From an uncultured Verrucomicrobiota bacterium (GTDB lineage Bacteria; Verrucomicrobiota; Kiritimatiellia; CAIVKH01), in the NCBI GenBank assembly GCA_937873455.1, contig CALMYG010000160.1:62001-126000 (forward strand): DNA of 64,000 bases, given 5' to 3'. The position numbers and the translations under genes were made by a program. The notes under the pieces are model-generated. The model was not told where the DNA came from. It did no database searches and saw only the letters and a list, made by a program, of their open reading frames with translations. Of this stretch, positions 35,142-43,257 are shown piece by piece (the first letter of the stretch is position 1; the number at the start of each line of letters is the position of its first letter).

Positions 35142-36148
35142 ATGCACCAGGCGTCGGAATCATCGGATGCGGACTGATTGGCGGCAAGCGGGCGGCGGTG
35201 TTGGGCGCGGCCAGGCTGGTGGCCTGCGCGGACCCCGTCATGGATCGCGCGCAGGCGTTGGCGAAACGGCATCCAGGGTGCCAGGCTTATTCCGATCCGG
35301 GTGAACTGATCAAACACCCGGACGTTTCGGTCGTGATCATCGCCACGCCCAACAACCTGCTCGCGCCCTTGACCCGGCAAGCGATCGAGTCGGGCAAGCA
35401 TGTGCTGGTGGAAAAGCCGGCGGCTCTGAATTCGGAGGAGCTGGCGCCGCTGATTCCGCTGGCTGCGGCAAACCGCGTTCAGGTTCGCGTGGGCTTCAAC
35501 CATCGTTATCATCCATCCTTCCGGAAGGCCCGCGAATTGCTGAACCAGAACGCCTTGGGTCCTTTGATGTTCTTGCGCGCCCGCTACGGACACGGCGGGC
35601 GCGTGGGCTATGACCGCGAATGGCGGGCGGACCCGAAACTGTCCGGTGGTGGTGAGCTGATCGATCAAGGGATTCATCTCATTGACTTGTCGCGCTGGTT
35701 GTTGGGCGAGCTGGAACTATACAGCGGTTTTGCCGCCACCTATTTCTGGGATATGCCGGTGGACGACAATGCGTTCATGATGCTCAAGGGCAGGGATCAA
35801 CGCATGGCCTTTTTACACGTCAGTTGCACCGAATGGAAAAATCTGTTTTCACTCGAACTCTACGGAAAAACCGGAAAGCTTCATATTGAAGGCTTGGGTG
35901 GAAGTTATGGCGTGGAGCGCATCAACTATTACCGTATGCTGCCCGAAATGGGGCCCCCGGAAACCACGACGTGGGAATTTCCGCGCGGCGACGACTCCTG
36001 GGCGGTGGAATGGGCGGAATTTATGGATGATATTCAGTTGGGACGCGAACCATCGGCAGGCTTGCCGGATGCGTTGGCGGCGCTCGGGGTAGTCAGAGAC
36101 GTCTATGAGCGGAGGGCACCGGAGCTTGCGCCGAGGCGCACACCTTGA
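35138..36148 (+). CDS. Gfo/Idh/MocA family oxidoreductase
   Basis: A 336-residue NAD(P)-dependent sugar oxidoreductase. N-terminal Rossmann VGIIGCGLIGGKRA, the conserved Lys in HVLVEKPAALN, and a C-terminal alpha/beta domain with GGGELIDQGIHLIDLSRW, whose DQGIH supplies the catalytic Asp/His. Enzymes of this type act at C3 of nucleotide sugars or on inositols. Its position in a glycan cluster, coupled to the SDR, favours a nucleotide-sugar role. It is the last gene before the VapBC insertion. Confidence 0.88.
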   Translation: MNAPGVGIIGCGLIGGKRAAVLGAARLVACADPVMDRAQALAKRHPGCQAYSDPGELIKHPDVSVVIIATPNNLLAPLTRQAIESGKHVLVEKPAALNSEELAPLIPLAAANRVQVRVGFNHRYHPSFRKARELLNQNALGPLMFLRARYGHGGRVGYDREWRADPKLSGGGELIDQGIHLIDLSRWLLGELELYSGFAATYFWDMPVDDNAFMMLKGRDQRMAFLHVSCTEWKNLFSLELYGKTGKLHIEGLGGSYGVERINYYRMLPEMGPPETTTWEFPRGDDSWAVEWAEFMDDIQLGREPSAGLPDALAALGVVRDVYERRAPELAPRRTP

Positions 36149-36338
36149 CACGTACGCATCATATACTTATTGACCGTATAATTGTAGCCCAGGCGGTGGT
36201 CAGAAATGCTCAACTATTGACCAAGGACAAGAGCATACGAAGACATTATCACCAAGCGGTATGGTAATGAGGTGGAGCTTGATGGAGCGGGATTTAATCG
36301 ACCGTACAGGGCACTTTTCGGTTGTAATGATCCAAGGC

Positions 36339-36367
36339 TTGTGGTGATATCGCTGATATGATATACA
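36339..36367 (+). promoter_or_regulatory. Putative promoter/operator of the vapBC-like pair
   Basis: TTGTGG (36339-36344), a 17-base spacer rich in GATAT units, and TATACA (36362-36367), 31 bases before the antitoxin start. Repeated GATAT steps could be the RHH antitoxin operator. The rest of 36149-36398 is more AT-rich than its neighbours and holds nothing I can name. Confidence 0.4.
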
Positions 36368-36398
36368 TCTGGGTGTTGACTCCAATTCGGGGGTTTTT

Positions 36399-36647
36399 AT
36401 GGTGCGTATGATTGTAACTTTACCGGAGCGAGACAAGCAGTGGATCATGCAAGCAGGACGGCGAAAGGGTTGCTCATCGGCCGAAATTATCCGGCAAGCT
36501 GTCACCCGTCTACGCGAAAGCGAGCGGGATGATCCATCAGATTTGAGTCGGGCTATTGCCTCATGTGCCGGCCGGTGGAAAACGGTGGAGGCGGACGGAC
36601 AAAAACTCGTCGATTCGTGGCGTAAAGAATGGGAAGACACGCCTTGA
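36399..36647 (+). CDS. Ribbon-helix-helix antitoxin (CopG-type)
   Basis: An 82-residue protein. The first 45 residues have the RHH pattern (MIVTLPERDKQWIMQAG followed by SSAEIIRQAVTRLRES): a beta strand and two helices. The C-terminal half is charged and would wrap the toxin. The gene overlaps the PIN-domain toxin by four bases (TTGA at 36644-36647). Expected to repress its own promoter and neutralise the toxin. ATG 36408 is an alternative start. Confidence 0.78.
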   Translation: MVRMIVTLPERDKQWIMQAGRRKGCSSAEIIRQAVTRLRESERDDPSDLSRAIASCAGRWKTVEADGQKLVDSWRKEWEDTP

Positions 36648-37042
36648 AGCACGTTTACCTGCTTGATTCGGTTATTCTTATTGATGTGCTTCGTGGCATT
36701 CCTGGCGCGGTCTCGTGGGCCAAGAAACTTCACCCTGGAGAAGCGGCCATCTCCGTGATTACAAGAGCGGAAGTTTTATCCGGCGGTCCGGACGAGGAAC
36801 AGGACGCTGCCCAGACACTTTGCGACCAATTTGACTGCCTGCCACTTGATGCGGATGCGGCCGATCAGGCCGCGCGCTTGCGGCTCGCCAGGCGCTGGAA
36901 ACTACCCGATGCCATCCAGGCCGCCTTGGCCCAACGCAACGGGTTGCGTCTCGCGACCCGTAATACAAAGGATTTTGATCCATCCCGGGATGCCTTCGTC
37001 TTCATACCGTATCGTGTAGCGTTAACTCAAGCAGAGGAATAA
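36644..37042 (+). CDS. PIN-domain toxin (VapC-like ribonuclease)
   Basis: About 132 residues of PIN fold. Acidic metal-binding residues are in place: Asp in YLLDSVILIDVLRG, Glu in TRAEVLSG, Asp in KLPDAIQAALA and Asp in RNTKDFD. I place the start at TTG 36644, overlapping the antitoxin stop, because homologues begin at KHVYLLD; ATG 36629 would add five residues. Likely an mRNA- or tRNA-cleaving toxin. The pair sits inside a polysaccharide cluster, a common place for addiction modules that hinder loss of the locus. Confidence 0.82.
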   Translation: MKHVYLLDSVILIDVLRGIPGAVSWAKKLHPGEAAISVITRAEVLSGGPDEEQDAAQTLCDQFDCLPLDADAADQAARLRLARRWKLPDAIQAALAQRNGLRLATRNTKDFDPSRDAFVFIPYRVALTQAEE

Positions 37043-37046
37043 TTTT

Positions 37047-37652
37047 ATGGAACAGAATTTTATTGAACGGCATCTCCGGGAAACGGCGGACATTGTGGCG
37101 GGTTTGGACCGAAAAACCCTCCGGGGTATGGTCGATGTCTTGCTGAAGGTTCGGGCCAACGGCGGGCGCTTGTTTTTTCTGGGGGTCGGGGGAAGCGCCG
37201 CCAATGCTTCTCATGCGGTGAACGATTTTCGTAAACTGGCGGGTTTTGAGTCGTATTGCCCGACCGACAATGTGTCGGAGTTGACCGCCCGCACCAACGA
37301 CGAAGGATGGGCGACGGTGTTTGCCGCCTGGCTGAAAGTAAGCCGCCTTAACGCGAGCGACGCCTTGTTCATCATGTCGGTGGGCGGCGGCGACGAGAAG
37401 AACAATGTCAGCCCGAATCTCGTCGAGGCCATCCGATACGCCAAGCACGTTGGTGCATCCATCGTCGGGATCGTCGGGCGCGATGGGGGCTACACCGCGC
37501 GCGAGGCGGATGCCTGCGTGATCATCCCGACCGTAAATGCCGAGTCCATCACCCCGCATACGGAAGCGTTTCATGCCGTGGTCTGGCATTTGCTGATTAC
37601 TCACCCGGAAATAAAAATAAACGCCACCAAATGGGAGTCGCTGGTTAAATGA
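37047..37652 (+). CDS. gmhA: SIS-domain sugar isomerase, GmhA-like
   Basis: Predicted sedoheptulose-7-phosphate isomerase, first step of heptose synthesis. The 201-residue chain has the SIS sugar-phosphate loop GVGGSAANASHA, the Ser-rich loop IMSVGGGDEKN and a C-terminal His in AVVWHLLIT. Where GmhA has a catalytic Glu after the HxxxE helix, this protein has Asp (HAVNDFRK), so it is a divergent member. Context (transaldolase, HddA-like, HddC-like and GmhB-like genes follow) makes heptose the likely product. Coupled by ATGA to the transaldolase gene. Confidence 0.82.
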   Translation: MEQNFIERHLRETADIVAGLDRKTLRGMVDVLLKVRANGGRLFFLGVGGSAANASHAVNDFRKLAGFESYCPTDNVSELTARTNDEGWATVFAAWLKVSRLNASDALFIMSVGGGDEKNNVSPNLVEAIRYAKHVGASIVGIVGRDGGYTAREADACVIIPTVNAESITPHTEAFHAVVWHLLITHPEIKINATKWESLVK

Positions 37653-38401
37653 GTTATCAATCTGAACGTTTCGAATCCAACGCGGTTCCTTCGCTCAAGG
37701 ATCTCAAGGTTAAAATCTTTTCCGATGGCGCCGACCTCGACTCCATCACCGAGGCGTACCAGAAAGGGATCGTCAAGGGATTCACCACCAACCCCACGTT
37801 GATGGCCAAGGCCGGGGTGATCAACTACCTGACGTTCGCCCGTGAATTCCTCCGTATTGTCCCGGATTTGCCCGTATCGTTTGAAGTATTCAGCGATGAT
37901 CTCGAAGGCATGAAGCGGCAGGCGTTGGTACTCAACGATCTTGCCGAAAATGTTTACGTTAAGATTCCCATTACCAACACCCAGGGGGTTTCCTGCGCAC
38001 CGCTGATTCACGAGCTGTCGGCCAAGGGCCTTAAGCTGAATATTACCGCCATGATGACTACGCGCCAGGTGCAGGAAGTCATCGATGCGCTGGTGCCGGA
38101 CTCGTTGTCCTTCATCTCTGTGTTTGCCGGTCGTATCGCTGATTCCGGGCGCGACCCGCTACCCGTCATGATCCAGTCGCTGGAAATCATCAAAGCCCGT
38201 CCCGGGGCGGAATTGATCTGGGCGAGTCCGCGAGAGAGTTTCAATATTATCCAGGCCGACCAGATCGGATGCCATATCATTACCGTCACCCCGGCTCTGC
38301 TCGACAAGGCCCCCAGTTTCGGAAAAAACCTCGATGAGTTTTCACTGGATACGGTGAAAATGTTTTACAATGACGCCACCAAGAGCGGATTTCATATTTA
38401 A
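37649..38401 (+). CDS. Transaldolase family protein
   Basis: A 250-residue class I aldolase of the transaldolase/fructose-6-phosphate aldolase family. The Schiff-base Lys105 is in NVYVKIPIT. Other family marks are SDGADLDSI, GFTTNPTLM, LNITAMMT and WASPRES. A true transaldolase would make sedoheptulose 7-phosphate, the substrate of the coupled GmhA-like gene upstream. Overlap by ATGA supports that partnership. It is shorter than TalB (about 316 residues) and slightly longer than FSA (220). Confidence 0.88.
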   Translation: MSYQSERFESNAVPSLKDLKVKIFSDGADLDSITEAYQKGIVKGFTTNPTLMAKAGVINYLTFAREFLRIVPDLPVSFEVFSDDLEGMKRQALVLNDLAENVYVKIPITNTQGVSCAPLIHELSAKGLKLNITAMMTTRQVQEVIDALVPDSLSFISVFAGRIADSGRDPLPVMIQSLEIIKARPGAELIWASPRESFNIIQADQIGCHIITVTPALLDKAPSFGKNLDEFSLDTVKMFYNDATKSGFHI

Positions 38402-38413
38402 GCGGAGCCGATC

Positions 38414-39442
38414 ATGATTATTTCACAAACTCCTTTTCGCATCACCCTGGGCGGCGGCGGCACGGACTTGCCTTCGTTTTACCACGATCACGGCGGTTTC
38501 ATATTCGCCATGACCATCAACAAGTACATGTACCTGATGCTGCACAAGCTGCCGGTGACCGAACGCAAGTCGATCATCCGTTACAGCCAGGTCGAAGCGG
38601 TCAGTTCGATCGATGAAATCAAGCATCCGCTGGCCCGCGAGGCGCTGCGCATGCTGAATGTGGACGATTATATTGAATTGACCAGCATGGCCGACCTGCC
38701 GGCCAAGACCGGTTTGGGGTCTTCGGGAGCGTATCTCGTGGGGTTGCTGACCGCGATCCACGCCTTTAAGCGCGATCCGGTCCCATTGGCCCAAATCGCC
38801 GAGGAGGCGTGCCGAATTGAAATGGACATTCTCAAGGAACCGGTGGGCAAACAGGATCAATACATGGCGGCGTTTGGTGGATTTCGCACCTTGGAGATCG
38901 ACCGCGAGGGAAAGGTCAAGGTTGGCTCGGTCGCCGTGGATAGTTTTGCCGCCGATGAACTGGTGAACAAGGCGCGCATTTACTACACCGGTATTCAACG
39001 CTCGGCTACCATGGTGTTGAAGACGCAGAATACGGCGGCGGCCAGCAAGACCGCCAAGGATCATGGACGGGTGGTGGATGCCTTGCTGAAGATCAAGGAT
39101 ATTGGCTATCAGATCCGCGATGCTTTCGTGAACCAGGATCTTGACCGGTTTGCCCGCCTGATGGATGAGCACTGGATGCACAAACGCAGTATGAGCGCCG
39201 CGATCAGCCTGACCTCCATTGATGACATGTACGACCATGTGAAAAAAGAGTACGGCGTGCTGGGCGGCAAGATCATCGGCGCCGGCGGCGGCGGTTTTGT
39301 CATGTTGTACTGTCCGGAAAAAGGTCGTGAACTCGATGCTTTTATGGCCGGGCACGACATGCCGCGGATTGGGTACTACCCGTCGTCTCATGGCAGTCGG
39401 ATTACCGCGGATTTGTCGGATTATGACGACTTTAATGGTTGA
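38414..39442 (+). CDS. hddA: GHMP kinase, D-glycero-D-manno-heptose 7-phosphate kinase-like
   Basis: A 342-residue GHMP-family kinase. The N-terminus ISQTPFRITLGGGGTDLPSFY is the HddA/HddA-fucokinase opening. The ATP loop is PAKTGLGSSGAYLVG, motif 3 is KIIGAGGGGFVML, and EEACRIEMDI and GKQDQYMAAFGG follow the heptokinase pattern. It would phosphorylate C1 of D-glycero-alpha-D-manno-heptose 7-phosphate. Between the transaldolase and the guanylyltransferase in the same operon. Confidence 0.88.
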   Translation: MIISQTPFRITLGGGGTDLPSFYHDHGGFIFAMTINKYMYLMLHKLPVTERKSIIRYSQVEAVSSIDEIKHPLAREALRMLNVDDYIELTSMADLPAKTGLGSSGAYLVGLLTAIHAFKRDPVPLAQIAEEACRIEMDILKEPVGKQDQYMAAFGGFRTLEIDREGKVKVGSVAVDSFAADELVNKARIYYTGIQRSATMVLKTQNTAAASKTAKDHGRVVDALLKIKDIGYQIRDAFVNQDLDRFARLMDEHWMHKRSMSAAISLTSIDDMYDHVKKEYGVLGGKIIGAGGGGFVMLYCPEKGRELDAFMAGHDMPRIGYYPSSHGSRITADLSDYDDFNG

Positions 39443-39445
39443 CCC

Positions 39446-40150
39446 ATGCAAACGGTGATCCTTGCCGGCGGTAAGGGAACGCGCATCGCATCGGTCGCCG
39501 GCGACCTCCCGAAAATCCTGGTGCCGGTGGCGGGCAAGCCGTTTGTTGAGCATCAATTTGATTTGTTGCGGGCTTGCGGTTATTCCGAGGTGCTGTTGTC
39601 GATCGGTTATCGGGGCGATGTGATACGCGGCTATGTTGGAAATGGTTCGCGCTTCGGGATGAAGGTGGCGTATGTCGAGGAGTCCCCGGACGCACTCAAG
39701 GGTACGGGCGGGGCGCTGGTGCATGCCCTCGATGCCCTCCAAACGGAATTCATGTTGTTGTACGGCGACTCCTACCTGCCCATTGATTACCGGCCGGTCG
39801 TGGCGTCGTTTTATCGCAGCGGTTTGCCTGCCCTGATGACGGTGCACAAAAATCTCGGCCAATGGGATGCCAGCAATGCCCGCATCGCGGGCGATCGGGT
39901 GATCTTCTATTCAAAGAAATGCAAACCGGGGGAAGCCGACTACATTGATTACGGACTGGGCATCATCCGCCGGGACATTATTGAAACCTATCGAAAGGCG
40001 CCGGTACCCCTGGATTTGGCGGTGATCTACGGTGATTTGGTCCATGCGGGTAAGCTCGCCGCGTTCGACGTGCCGGAGCGGTTTTACGAGATCGGCAAGC
40101 CGGAAGGGGTGGCGGAGTTGGAGGCGTATATAGCTACGAGGAAAAGATGA
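39446..40150 (+). CDS. hddC: Nucleotidyltransferase, heptose-1-phosphate guanylyltransferase-like
   Basis: A 234-residue sugar nucleotidyltransferase. Signature loop LAGGKGTRIASVAGDLPKIL (short form of GGxGTRL...PK), metal Asp in LYGDSYLP, and a substrate Glu/Lys region YEIGKPEGVAELEAYI. The length and last motif fit HddC, which makes GDP-D-glycero-alpha-D-manno-heptose, rather than longer GlmU or RfbA enzymes. Three bases after the kinase. Its stop overlaps the start of an ORF6N fragment. Confidence 0.85.
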   Translation: MQTVILAGGKGTRIASVAGDLPKILVPVAGKPFVEHQFDLLRACGYSEVLLSIGYRGDVIRGYVGNGSRFGMKVAYVEESPDALKGTGGALVHALDALQTEFMLLYGDSYLPIDYRPVVASFYRSGLPALMTVHKNLGQWDASNARIAGDRVIFYSKKCKPGEADYIDYGLGIIRRDIIETYRKAPVPLDLAVIYGDLVHAGKLAAFDVPERFYEIGKPEGVAELEAYIATRKR

Positions 40151-40584
40151 TGAATTCAGGAATGGATCATTCGATTACACTCTCGTCAAAAATATTTACG
40201 ATTCGCGAGCAAGCTATGCGGTCACAAATTGTGACCGCATCAAAAAAAAGAAATGTGCGGCATCCACCCTTTGCCTTCACCGAGCACGGCGCCATCATGG
40301 CGGCAAGCGTACTTAACAGCGACCAGGCCATCGAAATGAGCGTTTTTGTCGTGCGCGCCTTCATCAAGATGCGAGAGCAATTGTCTCAACGTGTAGAACT
40401 GGGAGCCCGGCTGGCCAGCATCGAGAAATCGCTCATGGGTCATGATTCAGCACTCCGCGACTTGTACCAGAAGCTCCGTCCACTGTTGTTGCCGCCACCC
40501 GATCCTCCGAAAAAGCCCATCGGTTTCCACGCCAAGGAAGCACGGGCGCGTTACCGCATCGGACGAGGAATCAAGACGAAATGA
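40147..40584 (+). pseudogene. Truncated ORF6N/KilA-N-type protein fragment
   Basis: An open frame of 145 codons whose residues 24-100 match the second half of ORF6N-domain proteins: MRSQIVTASKK, then PPFAFTEHGAIMAASVL and FVVRAFIKMREQL, followed by a helical tail. The N-terminal DNA-binding half (the segment with LYGVETRALNQAVKRN in intact family members) is missing and replaced by about 23 unrelated residues. It still forms ATGA overlaps with both neighbours, so it may be translated. Probably a phage- or plasmid-derived remnant landed between hddC and gmhB. Confidence 0.7.
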
Positions 40585-41207
40585 CAACACACCTCGGCAA
40601 AGCTATTTTCCTCGACCGCGACGGGGTGCTGAACGCGATGGTCTATGATGAGGACCATGGCCTGCTGGATTCCCCGCGACGTCCCGCCGATGTTCGGATG
40701 ATTCCGGGGGCAGGTACATTTTTGGCCTCGATTCGACGTGCGGGCTGGCTGGCCGTGGTGGTCAGCAATCAGCCGGGAATCGCCAAGGAGTACTTTACCG
40801 TTTCGGAGTTGGAGGCGGTCAATCAAGCGCTGCTCGAACAATGCCGGGCCGAGGGCGGGCCGGAGGCGTTGTGGGACGATTTATTGTACTGTCCGTATCA
40901 TCCGACTGGGCGGGAAGGTCGATCCAATCCCTATGTGACCCAGAGTCCGCTGCGCAAGCCGGAGCCGGGGATGTTACTCGAAGCGGCGAAGCGGCATCAC
41001 CTCAACCTCGCCGCGAGCTGGATGGTTGGCGATGGCCTGGTGGATGTTCAAGCCGGACGACGAGCCGGATGCCGAACCCTGTTGGTCGCCGGTTCCTTGA
41101 AGTTGGAAGTCATCGAGAGGTTTCTTTCCATGAAAGATGCGTATCCAGACCGCGTGGCGGGTGATTTAACCGAGGCGCTCCATATCATAAAGGCGAGTCC
41201 GGCATGA
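40581..41207 (+). CDS. gmhB: HAD phosphatase, D-glycero-D-manno-heptose 1,7-bisphosphate phosphatase
   Basis: Removes the C7 phosphate of heptose 1,7-bisphosphate. The 208-residue HAD protein has the nucleophile motif FLDRDGVLN, motif II in VVVSNQPGIA, the zinc-like loop YCPYHPTG (two fewer Cys/His than the E. coli enzyme can be judged by eye) and motif IV in WMVGDGLVDVQAG. Its place next to GmhA, HddA and HddC-like genes supports the heptose assignment. ATGA overlaps on both sides. Confidence 0.88.
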   Translation: MTTHLGKAIFLDRDGVLNAMVYDEDHGLLDSPRRPADVRMIPGAGTFLASIRRAGWLAVVVSNQPGIAKEYFTVSELEAVNQALLEQCRAEGGPEALWDDLLYCPYHPTGREGRSNPYVTQSPLRKPEPGMLLEAAKRHHLNLAASWMVGDGLVDVQAGRRAGCRTLLVAGSLKLEVIERFLSMKDAYPDRVAGDLTEALHIIKASPA

Positions 41208-43246
41208 AAAAGTCGAAAACGCAACAGCCTGCAGTCGCTTCGCTTCCGGTCAAGGCGGCCAATTGGCCGGAAATGACGGGGGAGCATTGGCGTGTTTTGG
41301 TTTTTCTACTGGCCTTGGGCGCCGGTTTGCGCCTTTTATTTTTAGGTCGTTGCCGGCTTTGGCAGGATGAAATGGGTTTCATATCGTTGGCCAATCCGCA
41401 GGCGGGCCTGGGTGATTTGGCTCGACAATCCTGGGACTGGATTTTATCGATCGGTCAGCAGCCCCTGGGATTCATGCTTCAAAACATCTATATGCGCATG
41501 ATTGCCGGTTGGGTGCCCGATGTCATGTACAACCCGTTCTGGGCCCGCATGCATTGGCTCTTCTGGGGTGTAGCGGCCATCGCCGGTGTTTATGTCTTGG
41601 TCCGGACATTAAGCCAGGAGAACACGGCTCGTTGTTCGGCGTTTCTTTTTGCGATCAGTTTCTATCCGATATTTTATTCGCGCGAGGTGTATCCGTACGC
41701 CGGTGTCATGGCCGCGGCGGCATTCAGTATGGCTTTCGCTTACCGGCATGTGTTTTATTCCACCCGGCCCTGGAGGTGGGCGGCGGCCGGCGGTGGCGCG
41801 GCGTTGGTCATGGTGTATTTACACCTCAACGGTGTGCTGTTTTACGTGGTGATGTCGGTTGTATTGGGTATCTCCTGGTTATACGGCATGATGCGCAACC
41901 GGATGGGAGCGCGCCCGCCATGGGTGAGGCAGGCCACTACCCTGGTGTTGAGCTTGGTGCTGGTGGGGTTGGCCGTGTCGCCTTATGTCCTTCGTTTCGT
42001 TTTCCTGAATGAAGCGCATACCCAAGGTTCCACCCACAGCCTTTGGATTATTCTTCAAGATCCGGTGGCAAAGTTTTTTCTGGGTGAATCCATGCCCTTG
42101 ATCCTGATCGGCTGGAGTATACTGCTGGCGGGTATGATCGCCGTGATGCTGCGGAAATCAGAGGAGGCATTTCCGGCACGCCTTGCCTTGGTGACCGCTC
42201 TACTGGCTTGGTTGCTGATCGGTTTGTCGACCTCGCGATCGCAGTACCTCTCCGCGCGGTATTTCGCGCCGCTGGCGCCTTTATTTTTCTGGATGTTTGC
42301 CGAGGGACTTTTCGCCGCGGGCCGTATGTTCAAGCGGCCGGGCCTGGCCAGAGGATTTACCATATGGTTGGTCGGCCTCTATGCGATGCTCCATCTGGGA
42401 TTCTACCTACCGGGTCTTTACCGGCTTGATGACAAGGATGTCGGTTTCGGAAAAATTGCCGACTGGCTCAACCAAAACCTTGCGCCCGGAACGCCGTATC
42501 TCATGGAGAGCGCCTATGAATTGCGTTGGGTGGGGGGCTATCATCCCACGCCGGGGCTCGTGGGCGCGGCGCCGTACGTTCATGGTTCCGGCCCGGGAGA
42601 AGTTGCCCGGCTCCATCAACGCCAAATCCAATTCATGCAGCGCTTCCCGGAGGCCCCCTTTATAGAATCCGCCCACCACAATTGGGATGCGCCGGATGGG
42701 ATCTGGTCCTGGCCCAGGGAGTTTCATGATCGGCATATTCAATTGCGCAATGATCCACTGCGGTCGCTGGTGGCAAAAGGAATTTTTCCGATCGAGCCCT
42801 TTGAGCGGGTACGGGATCACTCCTTTGTGACGGATATTTACTACAGCACGTGGGATGATATTGCGGGCAGGGCGGTTCAACAGGGACAACCGATTGTGTT
42901 TGAGTTTCCGGGCTGGACGGTAGTGCCTATTGCCCAAGGCGAGTACCGCCGTGTTTTTCCCGGCAACACCGGAACGATCGAGTTGCGTCGTATGATCACG
43001 CTTGATCGTCCGTTTCGCGTCATCATCACCGGCGTCATAGCGGGTGCATCGCCGGGCGATGCGGCCGTAACCGTTAGCCTGGATGATCAACCGCCCGTCA
43101 GGGCTGGTACGCGGATTGGAGAACGATTTAACCTGGCACTTGCGGTGAGCCCCTACGCGGAGGAGCGCAAAGCCATGCGGATAACCGTGGCCAGCTCGAC
43201 GCCCGTGCAAGGATTTATTCTGGAGCAGCTTGCCGTAGAGGACTGA
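41204..43246 (+). CDS. GT39/ArnT-like polytopic glycosyltransferase
   Basis: A 680-residue GT-C membrane protein. About eleven hydrophobic helices occupy residues 25-420. The first periplasmic loop has RLWQDEMGF, whose Asp/Glu pair is the GT39/PMT-type catalytic site. The last 250 residues are soluble and periplasmic, with no family recognised. It would transfer a sugar from undecaprenyl phosphate to a surface acceptor, a natural partner of the GT2 at 31845. Last gene of the operon; it ends 11 bases before the convergent transporter. Confidence 0.82.
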   Translation: MKKSKTQQPAVASLPVKAANWPEMTGEHWRVLVFLLALGAGLRLLFLGRCRLWQDEMGFISLANPQAGLGDLARQSWDWILSIGQQPLGFMLQNIYMRMIAGWVPDVMYNPFWARMHWLFWGVAAIAGVYVLVRTLSQENTARCSAFLFAISFYPIFYSREVYPYAGVMAAAAFSMAFAYRHVFYSTRPWRWAAAGGGAALVMVYLHLNGVLFYVVMSVVLGISWLYGMMRNRMGARPPWVRQATTLVLSLVLVGLAVSPYVLRFVFLNEAHTQGSTHSLWIILQDPVAKFFLGESMPLILIGWSILLAGMIAVMLRKSEEAFPARLALVTALLAWLLIGLSTSRSQYLSARYFAPLAPLFFWMFAEGLFAAGRMFKRPGLARGFTIWLVGLYAMLHLGFYLPGLYRLDDKDVGFGKIADWLNQNLAPGTPYLMESAYELRWVGGYHPTPGLVGAAPYVHGSGPGEVARLHQRQIQFMQRFPEAPFIESAHHNWDAPDGIWSWPREFHDRHIQLRNDPLRSLVAKGIFPIEPFERVRDHSFVTDIYYSTWDDIAGRAVQQGQPIVFEFPGWTVVPIAQGEYRRVFPGNTGTIELRRMITLDRPFRVIITGVIAGASPGDAAVTVSLDDQPPVRAGTRIGERFNLALAVSPYAEERKAMRITVASSTPVQGFILEQLAVED

Positions 43247-43257
43247 TCGGGGTGGTA

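Noticed and set aside
38423-39862. 479-codon antisense frame over the heptose kinase and guanylyltransferase genes
   Set aside because: Shadow; both plus-strand genes have full family signatures.
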